From Hygrophila difformis (taxonomy: Eukaryota > Streptophyta > Magnoliopsida > Lamiales > Acanthaceae): a stretch of DNA of 64,000 nucleotides. A model generated the notes under the pieces. The model was not told where the DNA came from. It was given only the letters and a program-made list of their open reading frames with translations, and did not search any database. The DNA lies in NCBI GenBank assembly GCA_030278955.1, contig JAOANR010000004.1, positions 54,067,459 to 54,131,458 of the forward strand. The letters run 5' to 3'. Of this stretch, positions 10,222-20,600 are shown piece after piece. Both the position numbers and the translations under genes were made by a program. Positions within the stretch are counted from its first letter, which is position 1; every line of letters begins with the position of its first letter.

Positions 10222-11874
10222 ATGCTCTCTGAATTGAAACCCCCGGATCCTGAACTGCTACCGACTGTCGAACCACCTTTGCAACCTAATGCTCCGCCAT
10301 TCTCGTTCAAGGATGCAGTTCTCTCTGCGGCTCCAACACAGGCGGCCCTCCCGGCACCCTGTCGTGACCTTTTGAAGGAAAAATTGGCTACTATTGATTT
10401 CTCAGGGGCTCATAGGCGGTGTCCACGAATACGCTTTGCCCCGTCGGTGTTAGAAGAAGTGTATGGGCCGTGGAAGGACACTCTGATTGTGAAACCGCTG
10501 GGAGGCACAGTCGGATATATGGCCATGAAGGACAGGCTGCCTCGGATATGGAAGCTATCTGGTGCCATGGACTTGCTAGATATTGGATTTGGATGCTTCA
10601 TGGTTAAGTTTTCCATGCCTACAGACCGAGATAAAGTTCTCACTGGGGGTCCTTGGTTGGTCTTTGACCATGTTCTGTTGATTGTGAGATGGTATAAGGG
10701 GTTTGATCCAAGGACATCTAAGGTTAATACCATTCAAACCTGGGTGCGATTCCCAGCTTTAAGTCCTGCTTTCTATAAGGAAAGCTACCTTCGTGTCATT
10801 GCATCTGCCATCGGTATACCTATTAAGTTTGATGTGAATACCACGGCGCTTTCTCGGGGCAGATATGCGCGGGCATGCATTGAGATCAATCTTGACTCGC
10901 CTTTGCTTGGAAAGGTTGATGTTGATGAACAGATTGTCCATGTGGCCTATGAGGGGCTCCATATGGTGTGCATGAAGTGTGGGAAGTTTGGGCACCTTCA
11001 AGGTGCATGTGGTGGTGAGCCCGAATCTCTTCTCCCAGGCAAACTATCGGCGGATGGTGTATCGGTGGCCGGCGAGGCAGTTACTGAAGCGGGCCAGTCC
11101 CAGGTCGTGGCATCCGCGTCTGATGGGGGGGAGATCGTGCATGTTAGGAAGATTGTGCATGAAGAGGTTGATCATGGGAAGAAGCCAGTGGACGCTTTGG
11201 GCCCTAGCGGATCGGAGAGTGAATCCCAAGTGGATATGGGCCTTGGTGAATGGATGATGGTCCAGATGAGGAAGCCCAAAACGAAAAGTGAGGCCAGGCC
11301 AGCAAGGAAGGAGGGTGCTGGGCTAGTGGCTCCGCATGGGATTAATAAAGGGACAGATGGGGCAGTGGCTCCGCAGGGGGCTATTATAGAGGCATCTGGG
11401 CCAATGGTTTCGGAAGGGATTATTAAAGAGGTAGAGGTTCATGGGCCTGGTATCTTAGTGGAGCAACAGCCGCCTTTAGACCTGACTGTGGCTAGGCCCA
11501 CTACTAAGGCTCCTGGTGCACCGACTAATCTTGGTAAAGGCAAGGGCTTGTTACATGTGCAGAGAAGGTCACGCATTGTTAAGAAATCGGGAAAGACGTC
11601 GACATCAGGGATCAATAAATCACTGACCACGGCGAGTAGCCTTGCGGCGCTGGAGCCTGGGGATGTGGCAACCCTTGTTGAGACATTAGCGATTGATACT
11701 GGCACCGGGCGGGGGCTGCCTGCGTCTAAGGGTGAGATGGAATCAGCTACAGGTACTGTGGGCGAAATGGAGTCAGCTCCGGGGCCTGTGGCCGAGATGG
11801 AGTTAGCTCCGGATACTGTGGGCGAGACGGAATCTAAAGGTGATCCCCCGGATGGTGGGGAGCCATCGTATTGA
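10222..11874 (+). CDS. LINE element 2 ORF1 (DUF4283 and CCHC zinc knuckle)
   Basis: An intact 550-codon ORF1. The N-terminus is proline-rich. A DUF4283-type domain spans roughly residues 60-215 (GGPWLVFDHVLLIVRWY, then TWVRFPALSPAFY), followed by a complete knuckle CMKCGKFGHLQGAC near residue 250. The C-terminal third is low complexity, with a 39-bp repeat in three copies at about 11734-11850 coding for GEMESA-like units. In the family this protein binds element RNA. Unlike element 1, the Gly-His of the knuckle is kept. The stop lies 59 bases before the ORF2 ATG, so the two ORFs do not overlap. Confidence 0.88.
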   Translation: MLSELKPPDPELLPTVEPPLQPNAPPFSFKDAVLSAAPTQAALPAPCRDLLKEKLATIDFSGAHRRCPRIRFAPSVLEEVYGPWKDTLIVKPLGGTVGYMAMKDRLPRIWKLSGAMDLLDIGFGCFMVKFSMPTDRDKVLTGGPWLVFDHVLLIVRWYKGFDPRTSKVNTIQTWVRFPALSPAFYKESYLRVIASAIGIPIKFDVNTTALSRGRYARACIEINLDSPLLGKVDVDEQIVHVAYEGLHMVCMKCGKFGHLQGACGGEPESLLPGKLSADGVSVAGEAVTEAGQSQVVASASDGGEIVHVRKIVHEEVDHGKKPVDALGPSGSESESQVDMGLGEWMMVQMRKPKTKSEARPARKEGAGLVAPHGINKGTDGAVAPQGAIIEASGPMVSEGIIKEVEVHGPGILVEQQPPLDLTVARPTTKAPGAPTNLGKGKGLLHVQRRSRIVKKSGKTSTSGINKSLTTASSLAALEPGDVATLVETLAIDTGTGRGLPASKGEMESATGTVGEMESAPGPVAEMELAPDTVGETESKGDPPDGGEPSY

Positions 11875-11933
11875 GTTATTAGCGTTGAACAGGTTGGCTA
11901 CGATTGGGAATTATCTTACTTCATATCTTTATT

Positions 11934-14900
11934 ATGTCGTCATTTGATAATTACTCAATTCTAGCGTGGAATGTGCGCGGGCTTATGAATGCCCGTGCTA
12001 TTAGGATTCTTGCTGATAATATTGCCCTGCAGACTCCATCCCTTCTGTGCTTATTTGAACCGCAGGGGCCGTATGACAGATTGAGGAATTTTATGTTCAA
12101 CAAAGGCTATTTCCCTATTGCTATTCAGGAAGCCACAGGTCGGGCAGGGGGGATATGGGTGCTAGGGAGGTCTGGTGAAGTCGTTGATATTGAGGTTGTG
12201 GAATTGGTGGATAGGCTCATTACTCTGAAAATCCGGAAGGGTGATGTTTCCTGGCATTGCACCGCTGTGTATGCCTATCCCAACTATTATCGTCGGAAGG
12301 CTAACTGGGCATATCTACGTGAACTGGGAGGTCGGATCGTTGGCCCCTGGTTTGCCATCGGTGACTGGAATGAAGTCCTAGCTTCGTCGGAGGTTCAGGG
12401 GGGGGCTTTTCTTCAAAGCTGAGCTGATGAGTTTAGCACCTGTATTGGGGATTGTGGACTCCTTCCCGTGCGTGTGGAAGGGTCAGCATTCACTTGGGTG
12501 AGACCTGTTAACGGGGATCGATGTTTGAGGAAGTGTCTAGATCGTGGACTAGCCAATTTGGCGTGGATTGAACGATTCCCTAATGCTTATATCCGCACAT
12601 TGGCAAGAATTGGATCTGATCACCACCCTCTACTGCTGTCTTGTGGGGGTGCGATACAACGGGGAGGGAGTCGGCCATTTCGATGGGAGGCGACTTGGAA
12701 TAGATTACCGTGTTACGAACAGCGGGTGGCTGAAACTTGGACGAACTGTCAGGGCCAGTTAGCGGATCGCCTCCAGTCACTTAGGGCGTCAGCCCAGCAA
12801 TGGCCAAGTGAGGGGAGACGTATCCGGAATCGAAAAAAGAAATTAATGCGCCGCCTGGCCGGGATTGAGAGGACACTATCCAATGTTGACTCGTTGCAGT
12901 TGGTCCTCCTTGAGCAGCGGCTCCAACAGGAATACCATGAGCTTCTGTGCCAAGAGGAGCTTTTCTGGGCACAACGGGCTAAGGAAGATTGGGTTCGGGT
13001 GGGTGACCGGAATACCAAGTTCTTCCATGCTCAAGCAAAATTCAGACATCATCGACATCAAGTGCATGGGCTGTTCCTCGATGATGGTACGTGGTGCACT
13101 AATCAGGCCGTTCTCCAACAATCAGTTCGGGACTTTTATGTGAAGCTATTTGAGGATAACCGGCTAGTTGATGATGTTGGCTCCATAGCTCCTCTCAGGC
13201 CCCTATCAGTGCTTGATGGTGAATTGGAGTCGGGGCCTGTACAACCCATTGAGGTGGTCACAGCATTAAATCAATTTACACCTCTTGCGGCACCGGGCCC
13301 AGATGGTTTTTCTGCTGACTTCTATAAGAAATACTGGTCCATGGTCGGAAAGGATGTCATTGAAATGGTGCAACAGGCGTATGAATCTGGTGTGATACCC
13401 CCGTCATTGACTAAAGCATTTATTTGTTTGATACCTAAAGTGGTCATTCCGTGTACTGTAAGAGAGTTCCGACCAATTACTCTCTGTTCAGTAGCTTACA
13501 AGTTCATCTCTAAAGTTATTGTGAATCATTTGCGGCCGGTGTTGGAAAGGTACATTTCGCCTCTTCAGTCTGCATTTCTTCCTGGGAGAGGGACACTCGA
13601 TAACTCGATTATCCTGCAAGAATTGCTCTTTTCTCTATCCAGATCCAATTCCAGAACCAAGGCAGTGATACTTAAGGTGGATCTAGCAAAGGCCTATGAT
13701 TGTGTACGATGGCCTTTCTTGCATGAATGTCTCAATCAGATGTCAGTGCCGCCTCAGCTGTGTAGCATCATCATGGCGTGTGTCACCTCGCCTGAATTCT
13801 CCATTCTATGGAATGGGGCTCCGCTGGATGGTTTCTGTCCTCACAGGGGTCTTCGTCAGGGAGACCCCCTCTCACCGTATCTATTTAATATCGTCATGGA
13901 GAGGCTTTCTGCCTCCATTGATCAACAGGTTACGCAGGGTGTGTGGCGGCCGATTTATCTCTCCACTGGTGGGAGAGGGATTTCACATTTGATGTTTGCA
14001 GATGGCCTGATCCTCTGCACTATGATGGATGTGGCTAGCATACAGTGTCTCTCACAAACTTTAGAGGTCTTTGCAGATGCTGCGGGTTTGAAAGTTAACG
14101 TTGCCAAGTCCCGTGCCTATGCTCCTCCTTGTGTTACTGAGCCAGAGCGTCGATGGTTTTCGGATGTCATTGCTATTCCGTTCACCAATAATCTGGGGAA
14201 GTACCTAGGCTTTCCTCTTCACATTGGTCGTATGGGAGCTGCTGATTACAATTTCATTCTTGAACATATGGACAAGAGGATCACATCATGGGCTATGCGG
14301 TTGTTGAATAAATCTGGCCGGGCTACTTTAGCACGCCATGTCTTGGCTGCCATTCCAACATACTACATGCAATTGACATGGCCGCCACGTTCGCGTTGTG
14401 ATAAGATTGACCAGAGGATACGAAATTTTGTGTGGAAGGATCGGACAGGGCGGGGTATCAACTTGGTTGGATGGGATCGCATTGCTAAACCGAAACAGTG
14501 TGGTGGCCTTGGTTTTCGGAAAGCTAGATTGATTAACACGGCTCTATTGGGAAAATTGGCTCATGATCTCTTCATGGGCAAGGAAAAATTATGGTGCGTC
14601 CTTCTCCGTGACAAGTATTGCAGCGACACTGGGCACTTCACTCTTCTTCGCAAGGGAGGATCGCCGGTTTGGAGAAGCCTCTGTAAAGCTGCCTTGCAGC
14701 TGTTGGAAGGCTTCTCATTTAAATTGGGAAGTGGATCTTCCTCCATATGGTTTTCACCGTGGTTTAAGGGCAAGCTATTGGGGCCGGATATTCCCATGAT
14801 TGCACCTTCGGACCTGACCTTGCAAGTGAAAGACGTGGTGAGGAGTAATGTCTGGGACTTCAGTGCTGTACTCACTAACATCCCCCAGGACATTCAACAG

Positions 14901-16006
14901 GAAATACAGGTACTTTCGCCACCGGTTCTTCATCCATCCCTGGAAGATCGATGGGTGTGGAAGGGGACCTTGGATGGTATCTATACTGTTGCATCTGGTT
15001 ACGCTTTCCTTTTAGGAAACTCGGATGAGGGAGGTCAATGGAGGTGGCTATGGTCCTCCAACTTGCCAGAACGCCTTTGCTTCCTTCTCTGGTTGCTTGC
15101 TTGGGAGGCACTTCCGAGTAATTCCCTACGGTTTCATAGAGGTATGGCCTCATCTCCTTTATGTCAGATTTGTGGAGTCCATGAGGAGGATTGGACACAC
15201 TGTTTATTCTATTGTTCCTGGACGAACCCGGTGTGGAGGACGCTTGGTGTCTCGCTGCCGAATGACTTGGATACTATAGATCGGCCACACATTCGTCGTT
15301 GGTTGGGGGGTATGTTTAGCCACTTCGGCAACATCTTCTTGGCTGGTGTGTGGCAAATCTGGAAGGAAAGATGTGCACGAATCTTTCGAGGTACCAATAC
15401 ATCACATTTGACCACTATTCGAAAAGTCTTGCATGCCCGTGCAATGTTAGATGTTGTGCAGGTGATACCCTCTACCTTATCTCCCCCGATGCGGTTAGTG
15501 AAGTGGAATATGGGGGATTGGTCTGGAGTGTGTCTGCATTGCGATGGGTCTCGACAAGATGATAGCAATAAGGCGGGATTCGGGGTTGTGCTAAGGCGGA
15601 TGGATGGTAGCTGGATGGGAGGTGTTTCGGGGTGCTTGGGAGATACATCAGTGATCCATGCAGAGGTAGCTGGAATTATGTATGGGCTGGAGTTAGTAGT
15701 GCAAAATGGTGTTAGAGAGATTTGTTGTTTTAGTGACTCTGAACAGGCTATACGGCTCATAAAGGGCGGCAATTCTCAGTCACATTGGCTAGCTGCATAC
15801 TTGGCCAGAATTGGGGAAATAAGGAGATCTCTCCAGGTGTGCCAATTTCGACATATCTTGAGAGAAGGAAACGCTGTGGCTGACTACTTAGCTAAACGAG
15901 GGGTGCAAGATGAGCTATTTTTCACGACATGGGCTTTCCTCCAGATGGCGTACGTCCTCTTTTGACGGCAGATGCGACGGGTACTTGGTTCCCAAGGGCT
16001 AGTTAG
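11934..16006 (+). pseudogene. LINE element 2 ORF2 (EN-RT-RNase H), inactivated
   Basis: ORF2 starts at the ATG at 11934. Endonuclease motifs AWNVRG, FEPQ, GDWNE and GSDHH are present; reverse transcriptase motifs PGPDGF, LIPK, RPITLCS, SAFLPGRG, KVDLAKAYD and GLRQGDPLSPYLF follow; RNase H motifs CDGS, AEVAG, SDS and GNAVAD end the protein. Three defects are visible: an in-frame TGA at 12420-12422 inside the endonuclease; the reverse transcriptase box reads FADG instead of FADD (about 13996-14007), losing a catalytic aspartate; and one missing base near 15935-15939 turns the conserved TWAFPPD ending into TWAFLQM and causes an early stop at 15965. In the other frame the expected end is reached at 16004-16006. 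Confidence 0.9.
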
Positions 16007-16120
16007 CATGTTGCCATGCTCTCTTTGTTTTTTCCTTTTTATTTTTTATTTTTCCCTTTTGTAATGTCTTTATCTAGCCTGCTCTGGCTGTTACGCAAAA
16101 AAAAAATAGTTGTTGGTTAT

Positions 16121-17620
16121 TTGTTGATTTTAAGTAGAAATTTATTTGATGGTTATTATAATTGTTTTGTATACCTATAAAATAGGTATTTTCTATGTAA
16201 ATTGTATAAGACAATTTTATTTAGGGTGACTAAAGGTATTGTGAGCATCTCAATGTTGTTTTCCCAATTCTATTTGTATTTTCCTACAAAGTAGTAGTGT
16301 AGGACATGAACTCGGGACTTCAGAAAGGAAGGTTGGATCAACTCGGGAATCTCACTAGCTATAGACTTTTGAATTGAATATAAAATGTTGAACAATTCAA
16401 AAGCATCCTATTCTGTACAATACCAAATGGACTTCAGTATAATACGCCCAATTATTTGGTGAAAAATCTAAAGGAAAAGCACTTTATAAAAAAATTAAAA
16501 AAAAAAAAAAGAATTGACGTAGCCAGCGATGCGAAAGAATTGTTTCTTTTTCGTGAGTTTCTTCAAAAAGAAAACTTCAAACTTCAAAACCCATATTTAA
16601 ATATCGAAGTTACACATCATGGCCAAGTTCTATATATAACCTGAATAATGAATATCAGTACCGATGACGGAATTCATTTAGAAAACCTTCTTTTAAATTA
16701 TTCATTCAAATTTTGGTCAATTTGAGTGATGATATATTGCATGTAGTCAGTCATATAGTACTAATTACTACCATGCTCAATAGTAGTAGTAATATTTAAG
16801 AGGAGCTGCCTGCCTACGAGTTTTTATTCTCTTCATTAATGCAATTATGACTTGTATTATTATCGCTTGTGCACAACACAATATTCGTTCAATTCTAAAT
16901 GAATGAAATTTGGCCGCTGACTCCCTAAGCTAGTTGGTTCGGATCGGGAGGGGGGGGGCGATAAGGTCTGACTTTTACCCCCACCTTGACCGACCTTATT
17001 CATTTTTGGAATACTACAGTCTACACTAACCGTGGATCTCTACTTTTACAATTTTTTTTTCATTTACAAACGCTTCGTACGAAATTTAGAAACTGAAGGA
17101 TTAATTAATTTTATTTAAAAGAAAAGTGAAAAATATTAGTAACTTCCAACCGACTGCAATAAATTTGGACTACTACTACGTACACTAACCGCAGTCCACA
17201 TGTACAATTCTAGATCACATGTAGTAATATTATCGTAAATATGTCAATGTCACACTTGAATACAAAATTATTGTGAATACAATAATAGTAGTAGTAATTA
17301 TTTCAATACTACCAAGTCAAACTAAAATTAAAATTCTAAGATCCATGAATAGATAGATAGATAGAACCTTCACTAGCTAGACCACATTATTATTTATTGA
17401 TATTCGTATATATACTAGTATAAACTTTTTTTTTTTTTTTGGTCTTTCTTCCCTCTCTAAATCATACCTTGAGGAGTCTAGACTGGGAACATCTCTATTC
17501 ATTCAATTATATTCTCACACCGTACCACACCATGTTTCTCATCCTTTCTATTTACTTTATATTCTGACTCCAATTTTCCATGTTCTCAATTTTCACGTAC
17601 ACCTAAAAATTTCTCATAAC
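16121..17620. other. Intergenic region upstream of the MLO gene
   Basis: No coding frame is convincing. Two imperfect copies of a CTACRNTCTACACTAACCG-like segment lie near 17015 and 17170. There is a short TAGA microsatellite near 17350 and a T-run at about 17427. The last 200 bases before the MLO start codon are C/T-rich, as in plant 5' leaders. A TATA-like stretch (GTATATATACTAG) sits near 17407 but I cannot tie it to a start site. Confidence 0.4.
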
Positions 17621-20600
17621 ATGGCGGCCGGAGAAGTTGGTGGAGATGGCGGCGGCGGCACCACCACAACCCGATCGCTGCTTGAAACCCCGACGTGGGC
17701 TGTGGCCACCGTTTGTTTTGTTTTCATATCTCTCGGAATTTTTATCGAGTATCTGATACATGTTGCAGCCCATGTGGGTATATGATTAATTAATTAATTC
17801 ATGTTAAATATTTAGTGAGTTGCAATTATTGTTACAATATTTTGAATTATTGTTGTTATTCAGTGGCTGAAAAAGCACAAAAAAGCATCTCTCTATGAAG
17901 CAATAGAGAAGCTCAAGACAGGTACTACTTACTATTTAGTTAATCTTCCCTGTCCAATCTTTCTTCCCAAACAGAAATGAATTTCCTCGTGTATTTGTGT
18001 AAAATATTGTGAAAGGTTTTGCTGGAGGGTTTTTTTTCCTATAATTCTCCCTTTATTAAATTGTGTGCTACAATTATTGTACATACAGTGTTGATGCAGT
18101 TGGGATTCATGTCACTAATCCTGACAGTGACGCAAAAGTCAATATCCAAAATATGCATACCTAACAAGGTAGCGGACTCCATGCTGCCGTGCCGGCGCCT
18201 GCCGGAGACCATCACCGGAAAGGTCATAGGGCGTCTGCTGATTTCCACCGGCGGCGGCATGACCCCGCATGGAAGAGCTCTGGCAGCTGCTGCATCTGCC
18301 GCACCTGATCATTGTGCCTCCAAGGTTCGTCTATTTATTTCTAATCAAGTCTACTTCTCGATATATGAATGAAATTCGTTGATTTGATCAAACAAAATAT
18401 GAATAATTTAGAATTGAGAATTCATCCTGCTCACTATTTATTTCTTACGAAGTTTCTGATTCTTTACACTGATGTGATGCATATGTATTTCTATATGACA
18501 GTAAAATCACAATTGTTCGAGGAAGTTGTATTACTATTACACTATTATTGCATTTAATTATCGAGGAAATTATTGATTGATTCCATTTTGGATATTTGAA
18601 TATAGGGAATGACGTCATTAATGTCACAAGAGGGCATCAATCAGCTCAACATTTTCATATTTGTGCTAGCAGCAATGCAGATAATTTGCAGTGTGGCCAC
18701 CATGGGCCTTGGAAGGGCCAAGGTAGCCATATTCTTTTAATTTGCTTAAGTATACATGATTTTGGTTGAATTCTTCATTTAAACAAAATACTTTCAATTA
18801 CTTATTATTTCGATTCATGCCAATCTACTCTAGCTAGGTTTGTCCCAAAATCTTAAAGTGATTCAATAAAATGTAAGCTTAATTCCAATATGTGTTCACA
18901 TTATATTATTGAAGTGAGAAAATTTTGGGAATGAAAGATACGGGGCCTTAAAATTTGGTGAATTTAGTTCTTCACTTTGACTCGGTCACTTAGTAGTTTG
19001 AATAAATAGTACTCCTAGCATCTACTTCATTCATTTTTCTTTTTCGTTCCAGCTTGACTTGAAGCATTCTTCTTTTTTGTGGTTTCATTTTGTTTTATCT
19101 ATTTTTCTAGAAAGTTATAAAGCACTTGATTTTTTTTTTATTCCATATATTTTCAGTGCTACTTTATGTTTCACGTCAATTTTGTTTCCGTAATAGAATA
19201 GTGTTTTCAGTTTATAAAGAATGTGTCGTTTTACTTGTAAATTACCTGTTACTAGCTAACCCACACAAAAATTCTTGTACTATATATAAAAACGGTTATG
19301 CATCAAATCAATCATATGTATGATGAAAGCGTAGAACAAAATATGTGAGCAAAATTATTCGTCTGAAACGACATTAGAAATGGGCGGAAGGAGGAGAAAT
19401 ATTTCTGACATAAAGGCCCTGTTTGACAAAACAGCTAAATGAGATTAGCTTATTCTAGCCAATTTGAGCTGAATTAGCTTATTTAAGAAGCCAAAATAAC
19501 TTAAAACAGTATTCAATCAGCTATTTTTAAAACCGCTGCAAATAGCAGCATTTTGAATTTTAGCTTATTCTAGGCAAAAAGTTAGTCTCGAAATTGTCAA
19601 ACAGTTAATTTTAACTAATTATTACTCACAGAATCAGTTAACAGCTAACAGCTAATTCCCAAACAGGGCCAAAAAAGAAATTAATACTTCTACGTCCATA
19701 AAAAGATACTCCCTATGTCCCATTAAAAGTGGCCACTTTCTTTTGGGCACAGGAATTTAGGTTGTAGTGTTTAGTAGTTAAGGTAGTATGAGTAAATTTG
19801 ACTAATCCTTCCATTTAATTTATAATGGTTACATTTGACTTTTAACCATATTTATTATTTAACTTCGACTTAATGTTATCGTAATGGGTTTTGGTTAGGG
19901 TGCGATCAAGTCATTTGACTTGATGTGCTGCGGAAGATTCTCACCATTGATTAATTTTGTAAATCAACGGTTGAGATTAACTTGAAGGTTAAAATAGTAA
20001 ATTTGCTATATTATTTGAGAATGAACGTTCTTCTTCTTCTTCCATCTTCTTCCGTTCTTCTTCTCTTCTTCTTTGCATTTCAAGGATTGATATCATACTA
20101 CCCTCCAATTTGCTTAATTATGCTGCTATACATAGATATACGTCGCTGAAATATTTTTAAATAAAGTCATTGAATTGTTCATGAAAACGTACCCGAAATA
20201 TTCTAGTTGAGTCGCTGAATTATTCTTCATAGCATCGCTGAATTATTCTTCATAGCATCGCTGAATTCTTCTTGACAGCCTCGCTGAATTCTTCTTTGTA
20301 GCGTCGCTGAATTCTTCTGTGTAATGTGGCTGAATGCTGAACTCTTCTAGATTAGTGTCGCTTAAATATTTTTTATTTGAAATTATCTATTAATATATTT
20401 GTTACCATTCGTTGATGATTATTTGAAAATATTAGATTAGATATGATATTATTTACCAAATATTAGATATGATAACATACTAAATATAGGTTTACCAAAT
20501 ATTAGATATGATATTATTTACCAAATATTAGATATGATAACAGAATTGTTTTTGGTAGCATCGCTGAATCATTCTTGGTAGCGTCGCTGAATTCTGCTTG

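Larger units (their letters stand above)
10140..16120 (+). mobile_element. Full-length L1-type LINE, element 2
   Basis: A second LINE of about 5.9 kb (10157-16103), flanked by a 17-bp target duplication beginning AAATAGTTG (10140-10156 and 16104-16120) and ending in poly(A). It has ORF1 and ORF2 in the same order as element 1 but diverges strongly from it, including a different 3' tail (TCTAGCCTGCTCTGGCTGTT, 16073-16092) that can form an AGCC/GGCT hairpin. It inserted only 41 bp beyond the right target duplication of element 1. ORF1 is open, while ORF2 has a stop, a catalytic substitution and a terminal frameshift, so the copy is dead. Confidence 0.93.
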
